DNA of 64,000 nucleotides. Source: Tubiluchus corallicola. Lineage: Eukaryota; Priapulida; Priapulimorpha; Priapulimorphida; Tubiluchidae. The stretch is taken from contig JAQGDQ010000057.1 of the NCBI GenBank assembly GCA_030141605.1, forward strand, positions 62,001 through 126,000. Reading direction: 5' to 3'. Numbering within the stretch: the stretch's first letter is position 1; each line of letters begins with the position of its first letter. Positions 1-13,254 of this stretch are shown here, piece after piece. The notes under the pieces are model-generated. The model was given only the letters and a program-made list of their open reading frames with translations, made no database searches and was not told the origin of the DNA. The position numbers and the translations under genes were made by a program.

Positions 1-285
1 TTGTCTGTCATTAATTGAGCTTTCAACTTAACATCTAATCACAAGAATGCTTTGGCATTATACAGGTGTTAAATGTATACTTTTTACTATACTTCAAAAT
101 AGGGTAAGACATGAAAACTCGTCCTGTTTCTCATTAAAAAATAAGAAAAAACAAGAATATTTGGCTTCTATTCTTGGTAAAAAATATGTCCAGCTATCCA
201 GATCAATTTTGAGAAACAAATTTTTTCTCAAAGAATCAACAATGTATTCTGCAGTTTTTGTCAATAAAGTTGAGAAATCTTTTAT

Positions 286-489
286 TTGTTTCAGTTCTAC
301 ATGATACATATGGGCACAGGAGAAAATTATTCTGTAACCACAGGTGGACCCGCAACAGGGACGGCTATTTCAAGCTTAGGGAAAGGTGTGACTGGTGTGG
401 GATGTGGCAGTCGCATTTATCCTGCTCCAAATCATCTGTCCCTTTGCTCAAATGAGCAGAAAAATAAACTAAATTTTAGAAAGGATTAG
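286..489 (+). CDS. possible terminal coding exon, unrecognised
   Basis: A good acceptor (pyrimidine run ending TTTCAG at about 295) precedes about 190 bases that are open in two plus frames, ending in stops at 453-455 or 487-489. One frame gives a Gly/Thr-rich peptide containing SVTTGGPATGTAISSLGKG. The other has a CDWC motif. If real, this would be the last exon of a gene entering from the left. No family is recognised and the opposite strand is also partly open, so chance is a serious alternative. Confidence 0.2.
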   Translation: MFQFYMIHMGTGENYSVTTGGPATGTAISSLGKGVTGVGCGSRIYPAPNHLSLCSNEQKNKLNFRKD

Positions 490-959
490 AAAGGACAGCC
501 AGTAGAAAAAAGTACAATGTTCATTATTGTGTCATTTGAGAAAAAAGTTGTAGAAACACTAGGACACTGTAATGCAATTAACATCTGACGGCACAGCATA
601 AGACATCAGAAACTTTGAAGTGCAAAAGAGCAGATATAATATTATTTATAATACCGTTGAAGGCGAGGCTTTGTTCATAGGTTGCTAATTAGATAATGGC
701 AAATGCACTGTGAGATTCAGAGGAATATTAGGAAATGAGGATGTTGTAGTTACATAAACGAGCCACGAATTCCATATGATGAATGTACATGCTGCTTGTT
801 GGCGAGATTTAGTTCCGCTGAAGACTGCCAAGAGATTTTGCACAACATGAGATCCCAAAAAATCTTTATCAGATGAGATTCACCTCCTCATCAACTGAGC
901 AATTTGAATAAAAAATTGAGAAGTAGTTCGAGCAAAATATGACTACTGGTTGACTGTTT

Positions 960-1390
960 AAGTGACAGGCTAATTAATTCCTAAGATCGACTGACTGACC
1001 AACTTGCTGATTGATTCACTGACTGATTAACTGAATGACTGAGTAAGTTATAGGGTGACTGACTAACTTTTAATGACTTACCAATTTTCTGGCCAATGAA
1101 TGTGTTGACTAACTCAATGAGGTAAATGACTGACTTACTGAGTGACTGTTTGTCTGATTTATTGTGTAAATGGCTGATCAAAGAACATTTGATTAAATGC
1201 ACGACTGACCAAGTGACAGACTAACTCACTCGCTGATTATTGTTTAATTTCACGAAATGCTTTGTTCAATGAGTGAATGTTTAATTCAGTTATTAGCTGA
1301 GTAAGTAAACAAAGTGACTGACTTAGCAACTGAATAGCTGATAGGTAATTCACTGACTTACAGACTGACTTAGACACTGACTGCTTACAA
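960..1390. repeat. degenerate TGAC/GACT simple repeat
   Basis: About 430 bases dominated by imperfect TGAC / CTGA tetranucleotide units, for example runs of tgactgac, gattgatt and aactgaatgactgag. Occasional open frames across it are artefacts of the short period. It lies in the intron, or 3' side, of the minus-strand DGCR6 gene. The neighbouring stretch 490-960 shows nothing recognisable. Confidence 0.7.
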
Positions 1391-1648
1391 TCACCATTTC
1401 CAATTTATTTTACAGATAATTAGTGATGCATTCCCTGTTTCCAGATTAAACCATTCTGGCGAACAGTAGCAAAAGGAAAATGACTTTATTTCATAACTAC
1501 CGTGATTTAAGAAAATAGTTATGACTACAAAATGTCTGCATAAGATAGTTTTAATACCTATTTTACAGCAGTACTACTAAGCTACTACTATTATAATGAC
1601 GATAAACGTATGACAACAACAATAAAAAAATGAATCAATAAACTATAC

Positions 1649-4600
1649 CTTCTGATCTAGTTCCATAATGAGTTTCATGTCCATTCTGTTAATGTCAGTA
1701 TTAAACTTATCATCCAGAGCCTGCACAAAAACAATGTATATAATTATCTTCTTTAAAATCAAATTAGCTTTAGCTAAGAATGCTTCTCTTTCGAAATTTA
1801 CATGTAAATAGGAATCTTCTTTATTTTAAAAAATAAGCATCACAGTATAGACATTATATATCATAAGGATGCAATGACATGGTTTACAAAAACCTTAAAT
1901 TTGACTATGATATAATTAGTAACAGGGTTAGGAAGGACAAAAAACTCATTGACTTCAGCTCCCAACTCCAGAGGGAGTTCAAATTATCAAATTCTACTAC
2001 AACATTTTTTAAAAAACAATCCAGTTGTCTTTACAAAAAAATTTTGTAAAGATAATTTAAAATCAGTCCCAGGAAAACTGAAAACTCAGTCAAGTGGTCT
2101 TAAAAGTGTTAAGGCAACCCTTATGTTTAACTACAACATTAAAAAAATGATCCAATAGACTGTATCAAGAAAAAAATGATCAAGAAAAAATTAAACAGTC
2201 TCTAAGGAAAACTGAAAATTCAAAAAATGTGGTTTCACAAGGGTTAAGTTAAACATTTTTTAAACCAATGCGATGAGTTTTACATTTAAGTAAAGATTAG
2301 TATGTACACAACCACAATGTTTACCATCAGACTCTTTTCTTAAGTACTGCTACTGAATATTGAGGCATTAATTCAAAAACAATAGACATAAACGCAAGAA
2401 ATGATGAGTCCTGAAACAAGAAATAATTATAACTAAAGCAATTAAATAGATGTTATTACAGTAAACTCAAAACTGTTATTGAAATACGTCCTTTCAGATC
2501 TGACAGTGATAACAGTTGCATTCTATTGTCAAAATGACTATTAATTAATCCAGAGATTCATGCTGCAGATTCTCACTTTTTAGTTGAGGAGTCAGGAGAC
2601 ACCAAGGCTCAGCAGTGGTGACAAAAACTATATAATACTAAGACACAGAAAAACGCCAGAAAATTTAGCAGAAACGCTGCACAAAACTTAAAAAAATAAA
2701 CTCCCATGATTTTGACGATGACTCATTTGACATCCATTTAGATAACATAGTGTAAAATTTTAAAAATTTTGAGCATTTGTAGCGCACACTTCACTAACTA
2801 AGTAACACTTTAAATTACTGTATCTTGTGTCAATAATATTAAAAACAGGTTTTTTGGCGAATGACACACCCTGGAAGATAAGTCAACGACATTTTACCAG
2901 GTGGTGCAAACATTTAAATTATTAAAAAATTTTCTTTGCTAGTTGCATAAGTTATTCAAGCAGTAAGCAAAATATTGAGTAATATAATTTTGCATGGAGA
3001 GCAATATAATGGAACATAGTTTATAAGAAAATAATGGAAGCTGATGGGACATAGTTTAACATTGCATTTTCTTCCCCTTATTTATGTTGTGTGTAGGGGA
3101 CATCATGTAATGGTGCAGTCAGAATGCCATCGAGGGAGATTTAAAATGGAATACGATATATGCTTAAAATCGCTATAAACTATTAATATAATCTTTAAGG
3201 TAATTTTTCTGAAACCTACTTCAGGAAGCTCTTTTCTTGTCCTTTAAAGTCAATCGATTGGTAGCATTAAGTGATAAATACACGTTTTCAAACATAAAAT
3301 GGGAAAGACAAAATGTTTTTTGATGTATGAATTTTTAATAATGGTCAGTAAGCATGCAGATAGCATGGAATTTTAATGAAAGTTTTTATTCTTCACGTGC
3401 TGGATTATATCCAACTGCAATAAATTAAGCTATTACATATGTACAATCATTAATGAACACTACCTTTGCTTCTCGAGTATGAGTGGCTTCTAGCAGCGGC
3501 ACATTGTGAGGCCTGTTCATCATAGCCATTTGCAGGGCTTCCTTTTGCTTCTTTGCAATATCTGACTTGTTAACTGTAAGTACAAAAAGCAATAAAATAA
3601 TTGGCAGTACAGTCTGTATGCCATTTTTCTATAATACTAATCTTCATTTAAAGGCCTAAATAACCTCAACAGACACTGAAGTTTTTTTAACGCTTTATTA
3701 TGATCACACAAATAATTAGTAGTTATTTTTACACAAAAGAAACTTGTAAATTAAATGACTTACCTGGCGAATTTCGCACACATGCATTGCTGTAAAGATT
3801 GCCATATTTCTCGTCATTTGTGCGAGTGGGCAAGAATGACATATGAGGTGCAGAAAGTTTGGTTACCCACATTTGTTTATCGTATCAAACTCGAAACTTC
3901 CCAGACAGAAAACAGAGGCATTACCACTAGACTACGCTACCTATAATCTTTGTCAGCTTCCCGGCTAGACATGCGGAAATTAACCCCAGTCTTGGAAAAT
4001 AGAAATAAGTGGAGTTACAGCCTATTATAGAAGATTATTCTTCTACGTATAAATGGAATATGAATGTAGGTTAATTGTGACAAACCTGCTTTGTACCTTG
4101 CGAACTTAGTAACTCAAATTGGATTATATTCTAACTTTAAATATTATAAAGCAATTGTGACAGAATATCTTTTTTTACTAAACGATTTTCGTTTTATTAA
4201 ACACACCAATAAGGTGAAATCCTTTCTTACTTTTGTATGTATTGACTAAGTTTTGCCTTTGGTGGAAAAGATTTCTTTCGGTCATTTGCTGTATTTCTGA
4301 AAGCCCACGAACAATTTGGAACACGGTGCCATCTAGCAGCGAGCTTGCTAAACCAGATAATAAATCATACGGCAGCCTTTGTTGGTATTTTCTGCAAATC
4401 ATAAGAAACTTGAAACATGTGAAAGCTAAGATAAATATGTTTGTCACAGAATAGACAAAACACACAATATAATTAAACCCAGACAGTGTATTATGATAAT
4501 TAACAAATCAATATAGCAAGAAATCACAAAATGCTGTTAAACAACATCTGTTATATAAATACGATGTTTTGGTTGTTTTTCAACCTTTCTCCCTTATCTG

Positions 4601-7454
4601 TCACATTTATTTTTTTTACTTACTCGTTACTTGAGAAAGGTTGAAGAACTGAAGAACAACCAAACGTTATATTGATACAATAGCCATATGACAAATGACC
4701 AACAATGTCTTTAGCTGCCCAACTCACTAATTTCAAATGTAACTCTGTGACAATTTTTGAAAGTAAAATTGAAACTTGTAAATAGAATATACACAAAAAA
4801 GCCAGTTGTGCTGTTTAAAGCATACAACATTCACACTTTTTGGTCGTGTTAATTATAAAGTTACTTAAAATTTGTGACTGGGCAAAACATTCACCACATG
4901 CTCAACAAAAAAAAAAAGAATTTAGTATAGTGGTTCACTGCAGAAAAACATTCATTTGCCAGCTGAGTAAAATCCAAACAAACTCTGAACATTTCAAAAT
5001 GTTTCTGTATGCACTAGACTTTTGAACTTCTAGCCTCGAATTTTTCTGTGTGTTGTTCACCTTAAACCTTGACTTCAAATTGCATTTGTGTGCTCTTCAC
5101 CTTAAACTTTAACCTCAAATTGTTTCTGTGTGCTCTTAACCTTTGAACTTCCGGCCTCGAATTATTTCTGTTTGCTCTTCACCTTTGAACTTTTGATCTC
5201 AAATTGTTTCTGTATGCTCTTGACCTTTGAACTTTTGATCTCAAATTGTTTCTCAATTTGATCTCAATTTGATCACGAACTTAACAGCTGTAGCATGTTA
5301 CACTCCCCTTCTGCCACATTTCATTGTACTTCACTCACTCCCAAGATATTTTCAACATTTTAGGTTCCACTGAAATCCTGATTCTTGACTTTTCAACATA
5401 AGAAACAAAACAGTAATGACTTACAATGCATGTCAAGAAAACACTGCTGCTAAATCTGGTTATGTTTCAATCAATTCTTTCGAAAAAGGTTACAGACAAG
5501 GTAAAATTTTAAGAAATAACTTAGTAACTTAACCATAATCGTACCAATTAAACCTGCGCAATAAGACAGAACTTTTCAGTGTAGAACTTCGCAAATATGA
5601 TTGTAATTTCAACTGTTTTTAAGGTACACTGCACTCAGCCATCACAAATGAACAGACAGAGAAAAAGTATATTATACAGGCATGAGAAATTAACAAGTGT
5701 AAGCATATATTTATATACAAACTACGTGGACAAATGACATTAACAGCAAGCAGTTATCCTAGGAATGGCAGAAACTGGTAATCTTATTATTGAAAGTTGT
5801 CTATGAAACAAACCAGCTAAAATATCATAATCATTGGCTCAGAGCGTATATTTAACTCAACAGTAACTGACAATTCTGTAAAGGTAAGTTACTCATCATT
5901 GCCAAATGTACACGGTCAAGATTTACTAATTTGCCTCATACACTGCATTGTCCAGAAGTGACTCAGATCTCACAAAGTAGGCTTGGTCATAGTATTAGAA
6001 ATAATTTTAAATCTGGTTAAGGGATACATGAACAAACATGTACTTTCTTCACTTGAAAATTCTTAAAATATATACTCATGACTGAATCCACAGATCAATG
6101 AAGTACCTTAGTAGGACACTTATGGAAATCCTAAAAGTAGTGAATGTAATTCTGAAAAAATATACTATACAACTCTATTATTTTAACAAATGAAAGAGAA
6201 TTTTATATGAAACCCAAGTAATCAATACACATGGTGACCACTACACACAAGAAAAAAATTAGACATTGAAAGTCGAAAACTAAATAAAGAAGCTAAACTA
6301 CAGGTATACTGCATATCAAACATATCTACAAAGTGACCAATATGGCATGTCAGGTAGCGCAATTTCTGAATTTTAATCTTCACAGGGGACAACAGAATAA
6401 TATATTAACGCTAATAAATCGTAGCATAAGCCACAAGGTTTCCACTACTGTTGGTTTTGATGCAGCATAACTAATGTATGATTAGAGTGTACATGCGAAA
6501 GTCTCTGCGTTAAAATCCTGACTTGTTCTCAAAATTTCATAGTCCCTTTCTTCAACGAATGTGTGCTTACATAGCAGAAATGTCCATAAGTCGCCAATTA
6601 AGCTTTCCTAGATATTCATACATCCTGAGTCCCCATTTCATAAGGCTCATTCTGATACCAAGCTCATCACTCTATGTTATTCACAACTTGAGATAATCAA
6701 CATTGAAGTTAAGGCTGGATGCTGAAAAACAATCTTGAGAAAATCGCTGATAAAGTTTGCCATTGTTTTTTGTCGCACATCTACAAAAATACTTAGCAAC
6801 CTTACGAAAATGTGGTTGCTATGAACTTTGCAAGAGTGAAATGAAGTTAGGTTTAAATCCGTTAAATGGAGCTTTCTGATAAAGATTTCTGCTTGGCAAC
6901 AGAAAAAACTGCAAGCAAAAGAGTGCTAAGATGAACTACTATTGGAGCTTGAAAATACTAAGTTTCGGCAATTACAGTTAATAGTTTTAAAACAAAGAGA
7001 AGGGTAATGCTTACAAAATTAAATTTTTAGCTTGCTTTTATCATTTTTCTGATGACCTGATGCTAGAATATAAATGTGCAATATATTTGGCATTTGTTTT
7101 TATAAAAAAATTGATATTTGACCCACTTTTCCAATTTTTGATGCATTCTACTGTGAAGCATCATAGCGCGTTTAACTATGCCGACTTATCGACGGTTTTG
7201 GTTTGCAAGCACGCAAATGACGTGTAAAATAAATACCGACAAACTTATTAATTTTTTGTTTCAAATTCTTATTATTGTTTTCAAGAGACTCACGCAGGCA
7301 ACTGTCGAGCTAAGTCTTGCAATTCACCAAGTAATACATAATGCTGCTGTTGCAATTCTTTCTTCTCTATTTCATCTTTTTCCACGCCGAACTGAGATTT
7401 TTCATTACTGTCTAATAACTCCTCGTCTACAAATGGGTCACCAAAACTATCCAT
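1649..7454 (-). CDS. DGCR6: DGCR6 family protein (C-terminus missing)
   Basis: Minus-strand gene with four coding exons in order 7454-7294, 4391-4231, 3573-3464 and 1720-1649 (504 nt, 168 codons). All junctions are GT-AG and codon phases agree. Family signatures: ELQQQHYVLLGELQ and a leucine/glutamine-rich helix in exon 1; YQQRLPYDLL, LLDGTVFQIV and GLSEIQQMTE in exon 2; RPHNVPLLEA in exon 3; an aspartate-rich helix ending MELDQK in exon 4. These match, in order, the conserved core of vertebrate DGCR6 and Drosophila gdl. The family is a predicted coiled-coil protein of about 200-220 residues with poorly known biochemistry. Roughly 40-50 C-terminal residues are absent. The last exon ends at a good donor in phase 0 and I found no continuation at 1-1640, so it is probably off the left edge. 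The ATG at 7454 is four bases after an acceptor (TTTTTAG), implying at least one upstream 5' UTR exon. A SINE lies in the intron between exons 2 and 3. Confidence 0.9.
3760..3945 (-). mobile_element. tRNA-derived SINE
   Basis: On the minus strand, an A-box-like TAGTCTAGTGG (plus 3924-3934) is followed 42 nt later by a B-box-like GAGTTTGATAC (plus 3882-3892). This is an internal RNA polymerase III promoter. The flanks do not form a tRNA acceptor stem, so it is a SINE head rather than a tRNA gene. It resembles the copy at 61057 in box sequence, identical box spacing and the following GGGTAA-ACC stretch. It sits inside a DGCR6 intron in the gene's orientation. The outer limits are approximate. 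Confidence 0.6.
5021..5275. repeat. ~42-bp minisatellite, about six units
   Basis: Imperfect tandem units with the skeleton 'ctcttnaccttTgaacttntgncctcaAATTgtttctgt'. The ctc(g/a)aatt core recurs at about 5033, 5073, 5113, 5155, 5197 and 5239. Located in the 5' intron of DGCR6. No coding signal was seen. The rest of 4400-7290 is AT-rich intron without recognisable features. Confidence 0.7.
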
Positions 7455-7679
7455 TAAGCTAAAAAGGAAAAGGATGATACGATGACAAAATAATAACAGC
7501 AGAGTACTCAAATCTTAGAGATGACTCATATAAAAATAAAAGTCATAAAACAACAATCATAAAATTTCATAGTCTTTAAATAATTGTAGTTTCCAATTAT
7601 ACAAGTGACCAATTAATTATGCACTGCTGAACAACCACACTGGCAATAATCAATGTAGACAGCAAGAGGAGAGACTCAG

Positions 7680-8110
7680 AATATCAGCAAATAGCTCGTT
7701 CCAAGACGAGGTGCGTCCTGGTTCCCAAGCAAATAGGGTTCTGGCGGTGAGCATCTGGCCCACTCCAAATGAGAAGGCGCGGCGCTAGCCAGGAGCGGAC
7801 AGAGCAGGTATGACTACCAAGCCACTCGATGCTTGGGTCTGGGCTAATAACCCATTCCTGTAAAAACGCTTACTGTTACAAAAACCAATAACTCAAGAGT
7901 ATCAAATCCTACAGAAGGAAGGCGAGAATGATTGTGAACACTGGAAGGAAGAATGGCGAGGATGAGACTGAGAACAACACGGAGAATGACAGTGGAAGCA
8001 GAGAGGTGTTACACGGGATGTAAAAGCTGGAGAAAAGTCAAAGCAGTGACAAAAGACGCAAGGGTTTGGAGGAGTGCCAAAGCCTTATGCGCCTCCTGGT
8101 GTGGAGAAAA
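7680..8110. repeat. GC-richer repeat-like block, unclassified
   Basis: About 430 bases distinctly richer in G and C than the flanks (for example gaaggcgcggcgctagccaggag), with purine-rich GGAAGG and GAGAATG stretches and no splice-bounded reading frame. It looks like the 5' untranslated part of a non-LTR retrotransposon or another inserted repeat, but I cannot name the family. The following 8110-9050 shows nothing recognisable. Confidence 0.35.
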
Positions 8111-9049
8111 TTAAGTGAGTATAATAAAAACAATCACATCTAATCATCTCAATATCATTTATTTTTAAAAATAGGTGCTATGGGTGAATTTCGTTAAGAT
8201 AATTAAGTTCTAAAACTATTAAAGTACAAAATTCTTAATTTCTGGTGTGTCAGGCGACTTTTCACCAATGATAGTATGGCAACTACGCATAGTTACAGTT
8301 TCCTTTCTGCTCTGGTCTCTACAAGGTTATCTTCCTGGTCCCGAATATCTAAATTATTTGTAATTTTGTAAATTTCATTTAAAACTTTTCTTGGTTTCCT
8401 ATATACATTTGCAGTGCATGTTGTTCATTTATATCAAGTGATAGCTCAGCATATTGAGTAATCTAGTATAAACTTAAACAAGCAAAACCTACTCACATAG
8501 ATGATTTTTGGATAACCTGTGATATTCTACTAATTTATAAGGAATAACGTTGAAACTTGGTTGAAATGCTTTGAAATGAGTATAGTCTGTGATTATTTTT
8601 GTGTTGAATGAAAATCTTTCTTATGCTTTTTAACTATTCAAGCAATTCAAGAAAATTAAGCAGTTTGCGTTCAATGGCAAAGTTTGCGGTTGGAAAATTT
8701 TTCCACGATAATGTCTATAAATTGCATAATATTTTTTTAAATTTAGCTTCTTAAAATCAGTTATAAATGTTACTGCAGCGTGTATCGCTGAATTATCATC
8801 GCTGCGATATTGTCGGCTAACTATTGAAGTTAAAAGTTAATTTTCCCGCACTCTATAGCTTTTGTGTGAAGGAATCTGTGTCACATAGAGTCAGAGGTAA
8901 TATGTAATGGCAGTAAACAATTACCAGACAACACGTGATAAAATCATACCTTTAAAACTGGTCTGATATGATTTTGTCAGACGCAAATTGTTGCACATAT
9001 GAACAGGACGAGACACAGAAATTTAACATGCTTAATTAAAAACTGTCTT

Positions 9050-9620
9050 AGATAGGCGAAGCGGTGCACGGAGATGTCGAGTTAGTGCGAATGTCCCACA
9101 TAATGCTGCCTGTTCAGACAACTTACCTACTTCCTCTTTTGGCTTTTGTTGTTGGAATTACAACTTGAACGTTACATGAACTCACCTTTTGGTTATATGA
9201 AAATTAATGTAAGATCAAGAAATAACTAATTTAATCATCATCATCATACGCCCGTCACGTCTATTGTAGAAATTGGGCAGGCAGAATTCTAAAATAAAAG
9301 AAACCTGCCTTCAGACAGGTAAACGCAGCAGTAATACAGCAAAAAATCTAGACACTACTACGCCAGTGGCTTGTCATCACCACTTCAATTTAAAATAAAA
9401 TTTCGGGCACTAACCGTGGCACATCGTAACCAAGTGAGGAAATCTTTAAAGCTATTTCGGATTATTTCGGCAAGGTTTCAATGCGGTCCAGGCCGTTCAC
9501 AACGACCACTCTATCACAGAGAAGTTAGACCATTAAAAGGACGACAAGAAAGTAAAGTTCCTAACAGCGAGGAGAATTATACATTCAAACGCCGCCAAAT
9601 ACCTCGCCAGTAAGAATTCT
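9050..9620. promoter_or_regulatory. possible 5' end / promoter area of DGCR6
   Basis: This stretch has noticeably more CpG than its surroundings. It contains, on the minus strand, a good donor (AAGTAG|GTAAGTTG, plus about 9122-9131) that could close a 5' UTR exon of DGCR6. No TATA box or other defined element is recognised. Inference only. The rest, 9620-12370, is AT-rich intergenic DNA with no supportable gene. Confidence 0.2.
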
Positions 9621-12372
9621 ATATCTTTAACAGTACCTCAGTATTACGTCTATATTCTCATCGTCATTATGTTTTTGATTCTGCTATAATCAATTTTCCT
9701 GTCTCACATGATTTAGAATCAGCAGCATCTACTTCTACTTCCAGCTCAATGGTCTACATGATAAAACTAAGGCAAATGAAATCAATAAACGTCTCCAACA
9801 GTGTTTTCAAGGAGACTTTCCTAGTCTCTATTATTATAGCGAATTTAAATTCAGTTTTAAAATAAACAAATATTTTTTCATGGCCTGCCCCATTTTGATT
9901 TCATGTAAAAAGTATATTGTTTGAGACCTATAATAATGTCGAGGCGATTCTGATAAACTAAGTGGCAGGCTAAAAACTTAATTAGCAGCCGATGATTAAC
10001 AGCAAATGAACTGATATAGTGCTGACATCACAAGTGAACATAATTTTCAAAAGCACTAACGTTTCGCGTACGTTGTATTATCGCACATACTCTAATCTTG
10101 CACGTGTGTGTTGCTTATGTTTGCAACAATGAAAATTGCAATACAGTGCTACTGTACAACATTAAGTGTAACATGCAAAAACTTCATATATTTCAAGTGT
10201 AAAATCTAAATTTCAAGTTTGACACTAAGCTCACGCATGAGCGCCCAAACATTTGTACTACATCATAACTTAACATCTCTGAACTAAGCAATACAACACT
10301 TGTTTTTTGTGCAATGCACTTCTGAGATGCAGGTGCTATAGGGCCCATCTAATTGTTTGTAACGAATGTAACAGCAATTAACTAGCCATGTGAATGTAAC
10401 AGCATTTAACTAGCCAAGCGAATGCAAATTGCTATTCTGTGATATTAATTTTCCACAAAAGGCATTCTAGCAAAAACAGTATATTTACTTTCAATATTTT
10501 ACAAGGTAGATTTTTAAGCTACAGTTTAGGGTGAGGTTTGCTTTTCCTTTAAAGATGTTCAATTTGCTTTAAATTTCTGAATCATCAATGAAAACCAGTC
10601 TCGCATCAATGATGCTTATTGTTTGGTTTTTTTCTGCAGTAAAAATATTAATAATTTCTTTACAAATTGCGCACAGTAATTGCAATAAATTTGCTGACTG
10701 CATACCTAATGTCTTAATGATAAAGAACATAATATGTATAGCTGAAGTGATGAATTATTCGAATTTATAATTTCAGCTTATATAATTAATTTTCGAATGA
10801 CAACAAAATTCGAACTCGAACATTTGATGCTCACCCCTACATTCAGGACTTTCCCTAAACTTATGGACTGTGGATTTTTCGTAATCTAAAGAAAACACAG
10901 AAGAAAATGAAAATGTTGTAATGTTGAAAATATCAACACACCTGCTCCGTACAAGACGGTTAAGACAAATGTATAAACAAACCTTGATTAGAATTGCCCA
11001 TGTCAGTGACAGTCTCCCAGACAGATATTCAAGCCTTCTAGATAAAGTGTTAATGTCCGTAGGTAAGCTAGTAATGACTAAAATGCAAGATCTGCAATGA
11101 GAACTCACGCGTATGTTAGATCAAACGTTTCAAAAAGTAGTTTTAAAGTTCAAGTAATGGGTGGCAATTTGGTAAAATTTAATGGTGCAAGGAAAACATT
11201 TAGGAAGATGCTGTGGCAGCCATCTGCATATTAGGACTTATATTTTATGGCAAAAAAGAGATGCTTTTTGTGTCATATGTTTCACCTGTATCAGTTAGCC
11301 AGGTGAGCTAACTAGAGTAGCAGTGGCCAGACTGTCATGGTCCAATCCTGATGTATGTTCATCCCCGGTGGTTCTCACTTCTCTAGTACACATAATTTCT
11401 CGAATCTATTACTGTATCGTAATTATTACATCTTTTCACAGTGTCTATGTTACAAATGTGAATTCAGTTTGATTCAGTCATGCTATTTTTTTCTGTTCAT
11501 TTTGGATAAATCTTAATGTTGCAGAAATTTTGTCCTTTTTGCTGATCTGTTAGATGACTGGTATTGTGCCTGTCGATTGCCTAACATTAGTTTCTTATCC
11601 AATAATTTCTTTAATTTACTGGTTTTTTGTTATTGCCTTAACATCCTCCCATTCAGGGTTGAGTGTGTTGGGTTTAATTTGAATTTTTTTGTTGAAGGTC
11701 CCGGGTCCCGGAGTTTTGTAAGCCTAGGCATACCCTGGAGTATCATTATTGATCAAAAGGTATGTCCTTTGTAAATCATTTTTGATACTTAAATAGCGTG
11801 TTTCTTTTTCCAGCTTAATATAATTATATTAAATGTTATCTGATTAGTTCATTACACTTTTCAAGCATTGATTCGCTTCTTTCTCCTTTGTTAGTCTTGT
11901 TAATCTGTCAATGGTCAAGTATTACGGCTATGACTTGGGCGGTGCATTACGGCTATGAAGAATTTTCATAAAGGCTGTAGACTAGAGAAAGGAAAGTTTA
12001 GTCAGATTTAGTGTTTATTTTAATGCTGAGTAAATATCAGCATTTTGTGAGTCATAATATCCACTTAGTAATTAGTATTTTACTGTCCAACGCCGAAACT
12101 TTATGTTTGTAACTTTTTCTTATTATTTTTGCTACTGATTCTAAGCGATTTCGTACATCTTTACGTAAGTATTTTGTAGCAAAAACTAAAAGGTTTGAGT
12201 TAGAAGTGAATTAAAAGGGAAAGCACTCCGTTTGCCGAGGCTAAATGTAGATATTGTAACGTTCCTTTAGGAATATATATTTGAGGGGGCATGCGTTTCA
12301 GCAGTATAACACTATCTATTATACATTTGTACGATAAAGCGGCACATTGTTTCTAGAAATAAAGAAATTGTA

Positions 12373-12826
12373 TTGAAATTATACATTGGTTTGATTAGTC
12401 TTCATCTAGAATACTGTGTGCAGTTTTGGAATCCCCATTATCAGAAAGATATATTGCTTATAGAAGGTGTACAAAGGCGTGCTACAAGAATAATATTAGG
12501 TTGTAAAAATCTGACATATTTGGAAAGATTGAAATGTTGCAGTTTGACGATGCTTGAATTAAGAAGACACTTTGGAGAGCTTATTGAAGTTCATAAAATA
12601 TTAACTAGAAAAAATATTTTGGCCAAAAAATTCTTTAATTTAGTTGTTGATTCTAAAACTAGAGGACATAGTTTAAAACTATTTAAAGAGTGGTCACGTG
12701 TTGACGTTCGTAAATATTCATTTTCTGTGAGAGTTGTGAATGAATGGAGTAATTTGCCTGCCATGGTGATTGCCGCACCAACCAACAGTAAAGTTTAAAT
12801 CTTTAATCGACAATTATTTTCTATGA
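12373..12826 (+). pseudogene. non-LTR retrotransposon ORF2 C-terminal relic (CR1-like)
   Basis: 141 open codons followed by a frameshift near 12793, after which the frame continues with FKSLIDNYFL to a stop at 12824-12826. Family signatures: HLEYCVQFWNP, EGVQRRATRIILG, TYLERLK, TRGHSLKL and FSVRVVNEWSNLP. These are the usual landmarks of the region after the reverse-transcriptase palm in CR1/L2-type LINEs. The upstream reverse transcriptase and endonuclease are absent, consistent with a 5'-truncated insertion. Confidence 0.88.
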
Positions 12827-12842
12827 GTGTACTCGCTTAACC

Positions 12843-13095
12843 CCTAATCAAGTAACAGTGTTCCCAATGCCGTCCTTTGCGATACTCCAGAAATTACATC
12901 AACAGGTTTGGAACAGGCTCCATCCAGCACAACCTCTGCATCCTTTTAATCAAGAATGATCTTATCCAACAATGTTGCGAGCCCCTAATTCCATGGTAAT
13001 TTTTGCCAGAAGTCTTTTGTGAGCAACATTGTGACAGGTCTTTGCTATTTCCAATACTAGCGTATCAACCTGCTCTTGCCATCCACGATAGCTTT
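12843..13095 (-). pseudogene. LINE reverse transcriptase core relic
   Basis: Minus-strand translation contains DVISGVSQRTALGTLLL, a decayed form of the SGVPQGSVLGPLLF motif of non-LTR reverse transcriptases. It is preceded by a valine/alanine-rich stretch matching the usual sequence before that motif. Frame breaks and stops show it is dead. Its relation to the next minus-strand fragment is unusual because the order is reversed from a normal LINE. Confidence 0.65.
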
Positions 13096-13254
13096 ATGTT
13101 GTACCAAAACACGGATGGGCTGCAATTTTGCAGATTACAGTTTAAAGTGTGCATAAGGTTTAAGCGTAAATGATTGCTTTTTAGCACTCCAGTCTGCTTC
13201 TGGATGCTTTACTCGTGTTAATATTGTTTTGAACCTTGTTCCTAGTATTTACAA

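Noticed and set aside
981-1202. Minus-strand 73-codon frame rich in SVNQS
   Set aside because: Falls in a degenerate TGAC repeat.
10773-11108. Minus-strand 111-codon frame
   Set aside because: No recognised motif, no splice or repeat support; composition typical of chance AT-rich frames.
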